A stretch of DNA of 64,000 bases from Saccharum officinarum (lineage: Eukaryota > Streptophyta > Magnoliopsida > Poales > Poaceae): NCBI GenBank assembly GCA_020631735.1, contig CM036221.1:14861381-14925380 (forward strand), read 5' to 3'. Every line of letters starts with the position of its first letter. Position 1 is the first letter of the stretch. The position numbers and the translations under genes are program-made. Under the pieces are notes generated by a model. The model saw nothing but the letters and a program-made list of their open reading frames with translations, ran no database searches and was not told the DNA's origin. Positions 44,950 through 55,089 of this stretch are shown piece after piece.

Positions 44950-45098
44950 TACTTCCACCGTTCTAAATTGTAAGGCGTTGACTTATTTAGATACACTGTT
45001 TTTTTACAATATAGCCATATTGTATATCTAAGTACCATATCAAGAACCATATATCTAAAAAAAGTCAAAACATCATACAATTTTGAATAGAGTGAGTA
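44950..45098. mobile_element. Stowaway-like MITE
   Basis: Starts TACTTCCACCGTTCTAAATT and ends CAATTTTGAATAGAGTGAGTA. Inverted ends with TA flanks, 149 bp. Confidence 0.8.
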
Positions 45099-45339
45099 AT
45101 AAAGTTTGCGAGTTTTTCTTAGGTGACTCTTTAAGAAAAAAAAACGGCACCAATAAACAGGTCACCTTGCAACCGATAGAAAGAATCAAATATTGTTGGG
45201 ATACAAGAATATTGTTTACAACTCAGGGGAAGAATAATCACAAATGTTACACGCTGCCAGCCACATGTCCGCAAGAACAACATCGACGACTCATATACCT
45301 TACTTATCTATCATACAAGAGGCGGGAGAGAAGTGAAGC

Positions 45340-47226
45340 TTATGACCCAGCATTTTCTCCTGGGTTAGTCGCCCACGCATGCGCATTCAGCAGGGGTTGT
45401 AGCGCCTTGACAACAATGCTCATGTTTGGCCGGAAGTCTGCTTCGTATTGAACACACAAGGCGGCAACAGCTGCAAACTGATTCAAAGACAGGAGCACAA
45501 ACAGGGTTAAAACCTTAGAATGGATCATCGCCAAAGAACACATGAACTCAAGAGCTAACACTTGATAGCACCAGCAGCAAAGGATCAAAGCATAGCATAA
45601 TAAACTGATACTGGATGCAAATATGCTTTGAGAACAATGTTCAGTAGCAGGTCAAATTCTATGAGCGACATAAGAATTAGACATTTCAATAACAGAAGAC
45701 AGTTTACTAATCTATTCTTCTACAACCATCACTTTGTTCTTCATTAACCAGCTTTCTTTGACACCCAACTTAAAAAGTCATGCATAGTTCGAGAAGAAAG
45801 GTTGTTCATGGACTCATGGTACCTTTGCAACAGCTTTCGGAGGATAGTCCCCTCCAAGTCTTGAGTCAACACATTGTCTAACCTTGTCTTCGCTAAGTCT
45901 TGGTGTAGCCTGCCAGTGTTGAATAAGTCATTGATTTGATTCACCCAACAGATAAATACAAGTTAATTTTATCTTATAACAACTGGCATGTGTAGATGGA
46001 ACTTACCCAAGTCACAAGACTCTGCTGTCCCCTTGGTAATGTATGGTCGACAGGTTTCCTTCCAGTCAATAGCTCAAGAAGAACAACTCCGAAACTATAT
46101 ACATCGCTCTTAGAGCTGAGTTGCCCACTCCTTGCATACCTGACCCAAAAAATGTAAACTTACGTTAAGCTTAATTATCTCAAAACTGGTCTGTAGAGCA
46201 ATGGAAAAGGAAATTAGGACATACTCAGGCGCATGATGTCTAGGCGCATGATATCCAAAAGTTCCAAGACCCCTAGTTGAGTCAAGCCAAGATGCCATGT
46301 CAGGAGCTTGGTTTGACAAATCAAAGTTAGCTATCTTAGCTACATCATCATCAAAAAGAAGAACATTGCTAGACTTAATATCTCTGTGTATGATATGGGG
46401 TTGTGCTTTCTCATGAAGATACTCGAGGCCTTTTGCTGCCCCAACAGCTATCTTCACACGCTGTGACCATGATAAGACTGGACCGGGTTGAGCCCCTTTA
46501 ACATCTTTCCTTCCTGTAAAGAGACATATTCCGCATGTGTTAAGCATGGTTTCTTTTTGGATAATTTCCTTATATGTCACCGAGAAAACTCACAATCCCT
46601 GATATGCCATCACTGTGTGTATGACACATGGGACCCCCACAATCAGTGGCATATTGGGATTTAAGGTTTAGTCCGTTGTATAAAAGAAATTATTCCTTTC
46701 TTTTTTTAATTGGACCATGAGACAGTACAACTCATGCAAAAGATAGAGAAAAAAGATAGCACAAGACAATACCATGAAGCATATCATGAAGAGAACCCAT
46801 AGTAGCAAACTCATAAGCAAGGACGCGGAGTGTCCCATCAGCACAGTAACCAAGCAACTCAACAACATTTTCATGCTTCAGCCTTGATACCATAGACACC
46901 TGAAGATCAATTTCAGAATGACATCAAACCAGAGACTAAAAAAGATGCGCTGCTTTTCATAAACAGGGAAACACAGACCTGCGCCAAGAATTCTTGGTCT
47001 GGCTGCTTATTAGAATCCAACTTTTTGACTGCGGCGCTCCTACCATTTCTCAAAACACCGAAGTATACTCTGCTAAAGAAGACCTCACCAATCAAGGCTT
47101 CATCACCAAAACCCTTAGTCACCTCCCGAATCTCATCTACAGGAATAGCAGGGACTGCAATTGGCTGCATTTTCACAGGCTGAGGACCCTTGGGAGGTTG
47201 ATCAGCAGGGCGGTATGCATCGGCCC
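45340..47226 (-). CDS. PTI1-like serine/threonine kinase part, six exons
   Basis: Exons 47226-46979, 46899-46773, 46513-46225, 46139-46007, 45909-45823 and 45477-45340 encode a near full-length PTI1-like kinase ([21 protein letters not shown] ... [13 protein letters not shown]). PTI1 kinases act downstream of Pto, OXI1 and receptor kinases in defence and oxidative stress. The ATP Lys (AAVKKLD) and HRD ([10 protein letters not shown]) remain. The glycine loop reads GEVFFSRV, where the family has GEGSFGRV, and the metal-binding Asp of the DFG-equivalent is Asn (ANFDLSNQ, near 46326). A 15-base in-frame duplication turns HAPEY into [10 protein letters not shown] in subdomain VIII (46226-46250). 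Activity is therefore doubtful. The family's usual Cys-rich N-terminal exon is absent. Confidence 0.85.
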
Positions 47227-49566
47227 CTGCAGGTCAGTTGGAGTTTATCAGAAAAATATTGACCAAGCATCTGTGTTGGCTTGATTTATTGTTATCACCA
47301 GCTCCATTGAAGAAACGGAGAAGTAAATACAATAGGCTAAGGTGATTGCTTTGCCGGAAACTCTTATTTTCTTAGAAGCACTACAGTAAAACAAATATTA
47401 TATTTTGATATACATGGTACACCACTTCAAACCAAAATTTAATGAACAGTGTATATGGTAAGGGTGCATTTTTATTGTGCTAAAAGGTACACCTAAACCT
47501 TAAGTACTGAAGGTTATATTTATTTTTTATGTGTGTATCTAGAAGGTTAAGCCTGACATACCAAGACGAGAAGAGATTTCATTGCGTATACCAATGAGTT
47601 TGCTTCTGATACTTTGAGCTGAAGCGATAACCCGGAGACGGGAAAGTACAACATTCATTTCTGGCCTCTTTTCGATATGAGGTTGTAAGCAATCAACAGC
47701 AATGGCAATGGCCTCGTGAATGAAGGACTTGCCTTGTTCATCGTAAACCTTGCCAAAAATTTCTATTGCACCACAGTCAGTTCTATAGGAATGAAGGAAG
47801 TCTGTCGTAAGCACACGAACCCTCCCACCATACGTATATCTCACTGTCTTCCAAGTGATGAGCTCCAAAAGAACAACTCCAAAGCTATAAACATCAGATT
47901 TCGGGTTAAAAAGCTGACTAGAAACATCCCTTTGGTGTAAATAATATTTTTCTCGTTCATTATCATGAATAGATTTCTGCACAGTTGATGGTCCAAGAAA
48001 TGTTGAGTTCGGATTGAAGATTTTTGGCACCAAATTCTTGTCCAGAAATATATTGACAGACCTGAAATTTCCCAAGAGGCTCGTGCCACACAAATCAGGA
48101 TTTTCAACTGCTAATGAATGGATATGAACCAGGCCCTCTGCACACTGGACTGCTATCGACAAACGTTGATAAAGAGGAATTTTTTTCATGGAGCAGATAG
48201 TGTCATAGAGGTTTCTGGTAGATAACGATATAGAGCCAAAGTTTAACTTGGATAAATCACAGAAAGACTCGTATACACACTCTGAAATGGATTTCCCTAG
48301 GTGAAAGCCAACAACATCCACAACATTTTTGTGATTCTTTTTGCTCAATATGATCATAGTGTTTAGAAACATTTCTCTATCAGTTTTTGAACATGTTTTA
48401 AGTTGTCTTACTATAACTGGACGATCCTTGTCGAGGACTCCATTGTAGAGACATTCACATAACTCTTCCCCAAAGGTCATGCGGTAGTTTTTTGTCATCT
48501 TTTTCATTTCAATTTTATTGAAATTTTTTAAATTTCCAAATTGGTGTCCTGTTGACCACACATTCTTTGAGGGAACAGAGTTACTTGGCACACTAGCAAG
48601 CTGCTGACTCAGATTTTCTTTATCTCTTTGCATAGCTTTCCAGATCATCCTTAGACTAGTAGCTACTTCAACCATCTCAGGACGTGTTTTGACGTCCCTC
48701 CTCAAGCATTTAGCTGCTAACTGTCCAATGTCTCCAAGAAACTTCATGTTTTCTGTAACACTGATTTCCTCATCAAACATTTGCTGCACATCCTCTCCCC
48801 TTGTAATGGCCTCACTGAAACTTTGAGCAAGGGTTGCATCCACTACTTTCTTTCTGGTGACAATTTCCAGCAAAACCACCCCAAAGCTGTAAACATCACT
48901 CTTTGTGGTTAGAATTCCACTCTCACAGTATGCTGGATCAAGGTAACCTATGGAACCAATGATAGTGGTAGTTTTCTGGGGCCCATTAGCACAAAGGAGT
49001 CTTGCAATTCCAAAATCAGATATCTTTGGTGTAAGATTTTCGTCTAGCAGTATGTTAGCAGGTTTGATGTCACCATGAAGAACAGGACTATACATGGAAT
49101 GCATGCACCACAATACTTCAGCAACCTCAATGGAAATTTTTATTCTTTTGTTCAAAGGGAAGGGAACCAAACTGTTAGGGCTGTTGCCATGAAGTAGGCT
49201 GTCAAGGTTCCCATTAGACATAAACTCCATGACAATCATTAGAGAATTTTCTTCTGTGCAGCAGCCCAAGAGTCTGACAACATTCTTGTGGTTTATTTGA
49301 GAGTGCACTATCACCTCCTTGGCAAACACCTCTTTCTGGGTCCCATGTATATATCTCTTTACAGCAACTGAGGTTTGGTCTTCTAGCATTCCTTTGTAGA
49401 CCTCACCAAATGCCCCTCTTCCCAGAATAGACTTATACCCATCAGTTATGTTTCGTATCTCATTTTCTGTGAAATATTTCAAGCTGGAATTGTTTTCCAC
49501 TCTCTGAAGCACCTGACGCCCATTAGTTTGAAAGAAATCTCTAAGATTGTCCCCTTGGTGATCCAT
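45340..49566 (-). CDS. Predicted triple-kinase gene: WAK-like kinase, pseudokinase, PTI1-like kinase
   Basis: Proposed join, reverse strand: 49566-47562, 47226-46979, 46899-46773, 46513-46225, 46139-46007, 45909-45823 and 45477-45340. All introns are GT..AG. The lengths sum to 3027 bases with an open frame, giving 1008 aa and a stop. The joint uses donor CTTG|GTATGT (47561), 20 bases before the stop of the first exon when it is read through, and acceptor CCTGCAG (47227). The first exon leaves one base and the next starts with two, so the phase fits. No separate start codon exon for the PTI1 part was found between them. If the donor is not used, the first exon alone encodes a 675-aa kinase-pseudokinase and the PTI1 part lacks its N-terminus. 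The fusion is inferred from splice phase; no transcript was seen. Confidence 0.6.
47539..49566 (-). CDS. WAK-like kinase-pseudokinase exon (tandem kinase)
   Basis: One open exon of 675 codons. Kinase domain 1 (about residues 40-310) is complete: GRGAFGEV (49-56), Lys70 in VAVKR, HGD at 164-166 with K168 and N171, and DFG at 184-186. HGD in place of HRD makes it a non-RD kinase, common in plant immune receptors. Domain 2 (about 345-650) keeps the fold words [18 protein letters not shown] and RPEM, but has no glycine loop, Arg387 in place of the ATP-binding Lys, no HRD and no DFG (KIFNPN), so it is a pseudokinase. There is no signal peptide or membrane segment, so it is probably cytoplasmic. 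The ATG at 49566 follows a probable acceptor (TTATGCAG, 49612), placing 45 bases of leader in this exon. The kinase-pseudokinase layout recalls cereal tandem kinase resistance proteins such as Rpg1, but membership is not shown. Confidence 0.88.
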   Translation of the reverse strand: MDHQGDNLRDFFQTNGRQVLQRVENNSSLKYFTENEIRNITDGYKSILGRGAFGEVYKGMLEDQTSVAVKRYIHGTQKEVFAKEVIVHSQINHKNVVRLLGCCTEENSLMIVMEFMSNGNLDSLLHGNSPNSLVPFPLNKRIKISIEVAEVLWCMHSMYSPVLHGDIKPANILLDENLTPKISDFGIARLLCANGPQKTTTIIGSIGYLDPAYCESGILTTKSDVYSFGVVLLEIVTRKKVVDATLAQSFSEAITRGEDVQQMFDEEISVTENMKFLGDIGQLAAKCLRRDVKTRPEMVEVATSLRMIWKAMQRDKENLSQQLASVPSNSVPSKNVWSTGHQFGNLKNFNKIEMKKMTKNYRMTFGEELCECLYNGVLDKDRPVIVRQLKTCSKTDREMFLNTMIILSKKNHKNVVDVVGFHLGKSISECVYESFCDLSKLNFGSISLSTRNLYDTICSMKKIPLYQRLSIAVQCAEGLVHIHSLAVENPDLCGTSLLGNFRSVNIFLDKNLVPKIFNPNSTFLGPSTVQKSIHDNEREKYYLHQRDVSSQLFNPKSDVYSFGVVLLELITWKTVRYTYGGRVRVLTTDFLHSYRTDCGAIEIFGKVYDEQGKSFIHEAIAIAVDCLQPHIEKRPEMNVVLSRLRVIASAQSIRSKLIGIRNEISSRLGMSGLTF

Positions 49567-49611
49567 GTGTAACCCAGCACAGTGATAGGAATGCTATGGG
49601 TGGTTGCTTGC

Positions 49612-50265
49612 CTGCATAACAAGGTCATGTAATGTTACTATTCTTTGATACTCAAGTAATCTTACTGTTGAAAAGAAAGAAAGAAAACTATTCTTATATG
49701 GAATTATAATGGCTACTAGCTGACCAAAAGAACCTCGAAGAATCCTAACCTGCCACAGTGTAAACTTTGAGTGTAACATATAACACAGTTATCTGAATGA
49801 CAACTCTGCATTACTCATTACACCAGACCTAATATCGATATGATATGAACACAGGCACTAGTATTACAGATTTAACAGTATACAGCTTGTTCTCTAAAAA
49901 CCCAGTAGGCCAGAAAATGCAACACCATCTTAATCCAAGGTAATAGGTAGTTTTGAAAATAAAACTAACTAAAACTTCGACATCTAAGGCTTAAAACAGA
50001 AAGTACTAATTTTATTTACATAAGTAAGGTTCGACAGTGACTAATTAATCCAAGGTTGAAGGTTGCTGATGTATTTCAAGCGTGTTTCGGCAATATTATA
50101 CATCGGAGAAAGCTTTTAGAGTTTCAGGCAAGTGTCAACAATTTCATAGGGCAACTTCAAAGCCTTCAAGCGAGTGGAAAAGTTTCAGAGAAACTAGAAC
50201 AGTGCTTCGATTGAAGTTTCAGAGGTATAAAGATAGGAAATTCAGAGAAACCAACTTGCAACTAG
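49612..50265. other. Probable leader intron of the kinase gene
   Basis: AT-rich, no coding frame. Ends (reverse strand) at the acceptor TTATGCAG before 49611. No transposon end was recognised. Confidence 0.4.
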
Positions 50266-50560
50266 GTGGAAACAGCCCGCGGCCGCCACACACAGCCTGT
50301 GCTGAGGAATCAGCCAGCCGCCGCTGCTCCTGGTAGCCGGCGGCGTCATCCCCAGGCCCAGCCATCGTGGCTCCCAGCCGACCTCCTGGGAGTGGCATTC
50401 TTGAGCACCGGCGCGCCCCCGGTGGATTTAGAGCGGCGTAGCGTAGAAATAGAGCGGCATCGATGGGTATCGAGCAACAAGCGAGCAAAGGAACGAGGCA
50501 CAGGGAAGGGGAAGGGGAAGGGGAAGGGAACACCGGGGGGGTTGGGGGAGCGAAGGGGAT
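50266..50560 (-). promoter_or_regulatory. GC-rich promoter/leader candidate of the kinase gene
   Basis: Upstream of the kinase exon on the reverse strand, with a CCCCTT repeat (50505-50530) and a short frame beginning MAGPGDDAAGYQEQRRLADS. That frame could be a first exon, but the donor that would join it to 49611 was not settled. The call rests on position and composition. Confidence 0.35.
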
Positions 50561-50813
50561 AGGAAAGCTCTTCAGTTACTGATGACTGATAGTGGTGTGG
50601 CGACTCTAAGAGACCATCTTTCTTTAACTCACTCTCTAGTTCCTCGTTTATAGCTATTTAAATAAAAAATGTTCTTTATATTTTCTATCCTCTAACAGCT
50701 TTTCTATATATATTTTTACAGTTTGAAAAAGTATCCTCTTTTTTCGTGTCTAATTAGTGAGAAACGAGTGAAACATTTTCTAGGACATGTTTGAATCGGC
50801 TAAGGCTAGTTAT

Positions 50814-50994
50814 TACTCCTTCCGTTCTAATATATAAGATGTAATCATTTTTTATTCATGTTTCATAATATAAGGCGTCTTTAGAAGCGCATATATCGAT
50901 GCAGCAGTACTAGCGTTGAGAGAGAGAATTAAATGTGTTCCTTGGTCTTTTAACCGGAGGTAGTTATGCCTTATATACTAGGACGGAGGGAGTA
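50814..50994. mobile_element. Stowaway-like MITE
   Basis: Starts TACTCCTTCCGTTCTAATAT and ends TATATACTAGGACGGAGGGAGTA (last part). TA flanks, 181 bp. Confidence 0.9.
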
Positions 50995-51018
50995 GTTGAG
51001 AACTAAAAATTAACCTAA

Positions 51019-51283
51019 GGCCTTGTTTAGTTCCTCAACTTTGGGGCCAAATTCCACTATGCAAAAAGAAGATTCTCCGTCACATCAAAATACCGGCACA
51101 TGCATGGAGTACTAAATGTAGATGAAATCAAAAACTAATTGTATAGTTTTGTTGTACTTTACGAGACGAATATTTTGAGCCTAATTAATCAATGTTTGGA
51201 CAATTATTACCAAATAAAAAACAAAATGGTACAGTGTTGTACAGTGATTTGGCCATTCCTAAATTGAGAAACTAAACGAGGCC
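51019..51283. mobile_element. Tourist-like MITE
   Basis: Inverted ends GGCCTTGTTTAGTTCC and GGCCTCGTTTAGTTT. Flanking triplets are TAA (left) and CAA (right), a probable TWA-type duplication with one change. About 265 bp. Confidence 0.8.
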
Positions 51284-51805
51284 CAAGTCAGTTACAGTTG
51301 GCTGCTAGCTAGCAATTGGTCAGAGGTTTGGTTAAAAAGTTAGTCCATCTATTAGCCCATGTTTGGATGAGGTAGGACTAAAAATTAGCTAGCCAAAAAT
51401 TAGCTCTATGCATCAAACAGGTCACAAGGAACGCTGAAAGGGTGTGATCACAAATGTTTAACTCTGAATTACCTAGAAAGTAACTAGAATGGGGGTGATC
51501 AAATGTCTATTAATTAGCTCTAGCTGATTCAAACAGGTTTAACTCTGAATTATCTAGAAACATTTCTAATTTTTAACACTAGGGAGAAGAATCACCTAAA
51601 AGGGTGTGATCTAGATTGATAGTTAAACAAGTTAAGCAAGTGACCCGGTTAAAATATAGAACTATTTTTAATGAAAATCTAGATCTGATATGTGCTTGGT
51701 TGGTTTTGGGAATGGGAAGGGAAAAACAATATTTTTGTGAAATAGACCGCCTAGTGGAAGATGTTAAACACGGTTTCAATAAATTGCTATTCCATATTAC
51801 TGTCA

Positions 51806-51962
51806 GCATATATTATACATCGATGCATGCCCAAAGCTAAGCCCTCTCAAATTGGAACTGAACAATATATGAAATGAAATCAAGTCGTCATAAACTCACA
51901 GTACACATCGAGAGCTAAAACAGAACAAAACACATGGAGAGAGAGACGACTGACCACACCAT
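51806..51962. repeat. Duplicated segment, copy of about 59980-60160
   Basis: CTCAAATTGGAACTGAACAA and the following 100 bases match 60033 onward, with scattered changes and a longer GA run in the other copy. The match stops exactly where the hAT element begins (51963). Confidence 0.75.
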
Positions 51963-54052
51963 CAATGACGGAGCTAGGAAAAAATTATAGGTGGGGCGAA
52001 TTTTAACGGGGAAATGAACAAAAAAGGCATCATATTCACAATGCACCACATTTACATACTACCTAGGTTTAAAAAAACGCTAGGCGCTAAGCGAATGCTA
52101 GCCTATGGTTTAGCGTCTAGTAAGAGTATATGTTGATTAAACGTGATTAAACGTTTTTATTTTTTTTATTTTTGTGATGCTGAGAGCAAAATCAGTAGTA
52201 ATAACACAACTAGAAGTAATAACAACTCTCAAAAAAAGACTAGAAATAATAACAGTGACCATACCTCAAAGCATTCACAGCTGGAATCAATTGAGAGCAT
52301 GGGAAGATGGAATCAACTGACCCCCGGATTGAACTCAAAGTGTTCACAGCTGGAATCAATTAAGAGCATGGGAAGACGGGGAGAGACCGAGAGAGCACCT
52401 GGAGAGAAGGAGCGAGGGGTTGTGCCTGCACCGGCCTCTGCGCTGTCGACTCCTGGTCCTGCGCGGTAGCCTGCCCTCTGTTACAGGCGACAGCCCCTGC
52501 GCCTACGGCGAATGGATGGGCGGCCGGCGGGCGGATGGGCACTGACGGAGCTGCCCTAGGGGCGGGGTGGGGCAGCCGCCCCAGCTACCGGTGGCGTAGC
52601 CTCAGACCCCCGGACACCCTCTTCTTCCCTGTCTCCGGACTCCGGCTGCCGAGGACTCGAAAGCGAGGTGCCAATGGCGACGCCATGACGAGGAACGAGC
52701 GATGAGGAAGGAAGACAGGGCGCTGCTGGGCACTGGGCCTTTTTATCAGTTTAGTTTAGCCCAGTAAGGACCCAATTTGATCCCCAATCAGCCCCCAATT
52801 CCTTTACCTGCATCCGTCCGGCGCCTCTCAGCTGTCCGCATCGAGTCACGCCGGCGCCGCAATTTGGCATCGAGGTCGAGGCCGCCCGCCAGCAGCCACC
52901 ACACGCCCCTACCGCACTGCGCCAACCACCGCCCGCCGCCGCCCGCTGACATGGCGCTACCCCATCTGCAGGGCGCCGCCAGGTGCCCAGTTGCGCCGGC
53001 CAGCCACACCGACCGGTGCCCATCCGCCCGCCTGCTGCCCATCCATTGGCCGCGGGCGCATGGGTTGTCGCCTGTAACAGAGGGCAGGCCGCCGCGCAGG
53101 ACCAAGAGTCGACAGCGCAGAGGCCGGTGCAGGCACAACCCCTCGCTCCTTCTCTCCAGGTGCTCCCTCGGTCTCTCCCCATCTTCCCATGCTCTTAATT
53201 GATTCCAGCTGTGAACACTTTGAGTTCAATCCGGGGTCAGTTGATTCCATCTTCCCATGCTCTCAATTGATTGAATGCTTTGAGATATGGTCACTGTTAT
53301 TACTTCTAGTCTTTTTTTAGAGTTGTTATTACTTCTAGTTGTGTTATTACTATTGATTTTGCTCTCAGCATCACAAAAAAAAACGTTTAATCACGTTTAA
53401 TCAACATATACTCTTACTAGACGCTAAACCATAGGCTAGCGTTCGCTTAGCGCCTAGCGTTTTTTTAAACCTAGGTAGTATGTAAATGTGGTGCATTGTG
53501 AATACGATGCCTTTTTCGTTTATTTTCCCGTTAAAATTCGTCTCACCTATAATTTTTTTTCTGGCTCCGTGGTTGCGGATGGGCGCCGGTCGGTGTGGCT
53601 GGCCGGCGCAACTGGGCACCTGGCGGCGGCCGGCAGATAGGGTAGCGCCGTGTCAGCGGGCGGTGGCTGGTGCATTGCGGTAGGGGCGTGTGGTGGCTGC
53701 TGGCGGGCGGCCTCGACCTCGATGCCGAATTGCGGCGCCGGCGTGACTCGATGCGGACAGCCGAGAGGCGCCGAACGGATGCAGGTAAAGGAATTGGGGG
53801 CTGATTGGGGATCAAATTGGGCCCTTACTGGGCTAAACTAAACTGATAAAAAGGCCCAGTGCCCAGCAGCGCCCTGTCTTCCTCCCTCATCGCTCGTTCC
53901 TCGTCATGGCGTCGCCGTCGGCACCTCGCTTTCGCGTCCTCGGCAGCCGGAATCCGGAGACAGGGAAGAAGAGGGTGTCCGGGGGTCTGAGGCTACGCCA
54001 CCGGTAGCTGGGGCGGCCGCCCCACCCCGCCCCTAGGGCAGCTCCGTCAGTG
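51963..54052. mobile_element. hAT-like element interrupted by an inverted copy of itself
   Basis: Outer element: left end CAATGACGGAGCTAGGAAAA, right end GGGCAGCTCCGTCAGTG. Removing the insertion 52540-53575 and one target copy leaves about 1047 bp, the same length as the insertion (1036 bp). 51963-52539 is the reverse complement of the right half of the insertion, and 53584-54052 that of its left half. No matching 8-bp duplication was found around the outer copy (CACACCAT left, GCGACGGT right). No transposase; GC-rich non-coding interior. Confidence 0.8.
52540..53575. mobile_element. Inner hAT-like element, inverted relative to its host copy
   Basis: Starts CACTGACGGAGCTGCC and ends CTGGCTCCGTGGTTG. 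Flanked by a perfect 8-bp duplication CGGATGGG (52532-52539, 53576-53583), as expected for hAT. Both copies carry a 33-codon frame starting MAS.SAPRFRVLGSR or MAS.LAPRFRVLGSR on the reverse strand of this copy (about 52590-52690) and of the host copy (about 53906-54007, plus strand). The function of that frame is unknown. Confidence 0.85.
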
Positions 54053-54720
54053 GCGACGGTGCCCTCGAAGCGGGTGCTCTGACAGTGGCCGTTGAGCCAC
54101 CGGGCGGCTTGGAATGATGGAACACGGAGGACGCGTGCCTGAAGGGGCCATAGGTTGCCGCAGAAGCCAATGAGGAGGCAAGCTTCTCCTCCTGCCTTGC
54201 ACCGGCTAGATCCGGTGAGAAAAAAAAGCTTCGCTTGGCTCAACGCTCCCTCATGCTCCCGTAGGCCCAGCACTCGCCCGCAGTCGTATCCGCACCCCGG
54301 CACATCGCGTGACCACGGCTGGTGCAGGTGAGGCCGATGAGAGGCATGGGGAGGGGAGAAGGTGCCGCGATGGCACGCGGAGGAGGCAGTGCGAGGGCTC
54401 AGCGGCGGGGGAGGGAGGCGCAGGCAAGTGCGAGCGTTGGAGGTGGGGCGGAGGCGGGTGTGCACTGCCATACTGCCGTGCTGGGGCGTGGCCAGGCGCC
54501 CACCGGCGATGGTGCGTGGCCGGGTGCGACGGCGAGGAGACCAGCTTGCCCCCTCTGGGCGCAGCCAGGGTGGGCCTCCTTTGTGTGCAGCAGGGCAGGA
54601 GCGGTCGGAGGCATCGAAAGGAGATGGAAGCGAGGAAGCCGTGTGCAAGGAGGAGACTTCGGGACTTCAGGTCTGGTATTCGAGATAAGCAGAGAAGGAA
54701 ACAAAACAATGTAAACACGA
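54053..54720. other. GC-rich DNA, possible captured sequence, unrecognised
   Basis: Several long frames on both strands reflect GC richness. A reverse frame at about 54060-54240 (CKAGGEACLLIGFCGNLWPL) looks protein-like but matches nothing I know. No splice structure was resolved. Confidence 0.3.
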
Positions 54721-55089
54721 GAGAGAGGAAAAACTATGGATTGGGCGTTACTAGCGCCCGTACGCCCGGCTCCAGGGCCGCGTCCAGACGCTGCAAAAAT
54801 CACGTGAGCGCCCCTCCTGCCCCGTACGCCCCCGCCCGTCCCGCCCCGTACGCCAGCTTACCACCAAGCCCCCCTCTCCCCTGCGCACACGGATCTATCT
54901 CGCCCCCAACCTCGCCGACCCTAGCACCTCGCCCCCCACCAGCTCACCACCGTGAATCCCGCCCCCACCCCACCCCCACAACTGCAAACAAGGGGGAAAG
55001 CTATTGCAACATCGAAAGGGTTTTAATGAAACAAACAAAAAACTTGTTGAAAACAAACGCAAAAAGCTATTGAAACATCAGAAAAAACA
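54721..55089. other. GC-rich spacer of the repeat block
   Basis: Contains CGTACGCCC repeated three times (54760-54855) and then a C-rich stretch. No gene. Confidence 0.35.

Larger units (their letters stand above)
50784..51537. mobile_element. MITE cluster: outer element with nested insertions
   Basis: Outer inverted ends CATGTTTGAATCGGCTAAGG (left) and CCTGTTTGAATCAGCTAGAG (right end read inverted) enclose a Stowaway MITE, a Tourist-like MITE and an 80-bp third element (about 51350-51430) whose ends (CCCATGTTTGGATGAGG and, inverted, ACCTGTTTGATGCATAG) resemble the outer ends. Non-coding throughout. Confidence 0.55.

Noticed and set aside
47264..47301. Possible extra small exon between the tandem kinase exon and the PTI1-like exons
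   Set aside because: It is homologous to the start of the first exon of the 61-63 kb copy, but including it puts the next exon out of phase and gives an early stop. Skipping it keeps the frame open.
54251..55073. Frames of 100-250 codons on both strands
   Set aside because: Overlapping, low-complexity, GC-rich. No splice structure or domain, apart from one short protein-like stretch noted in the annotation.
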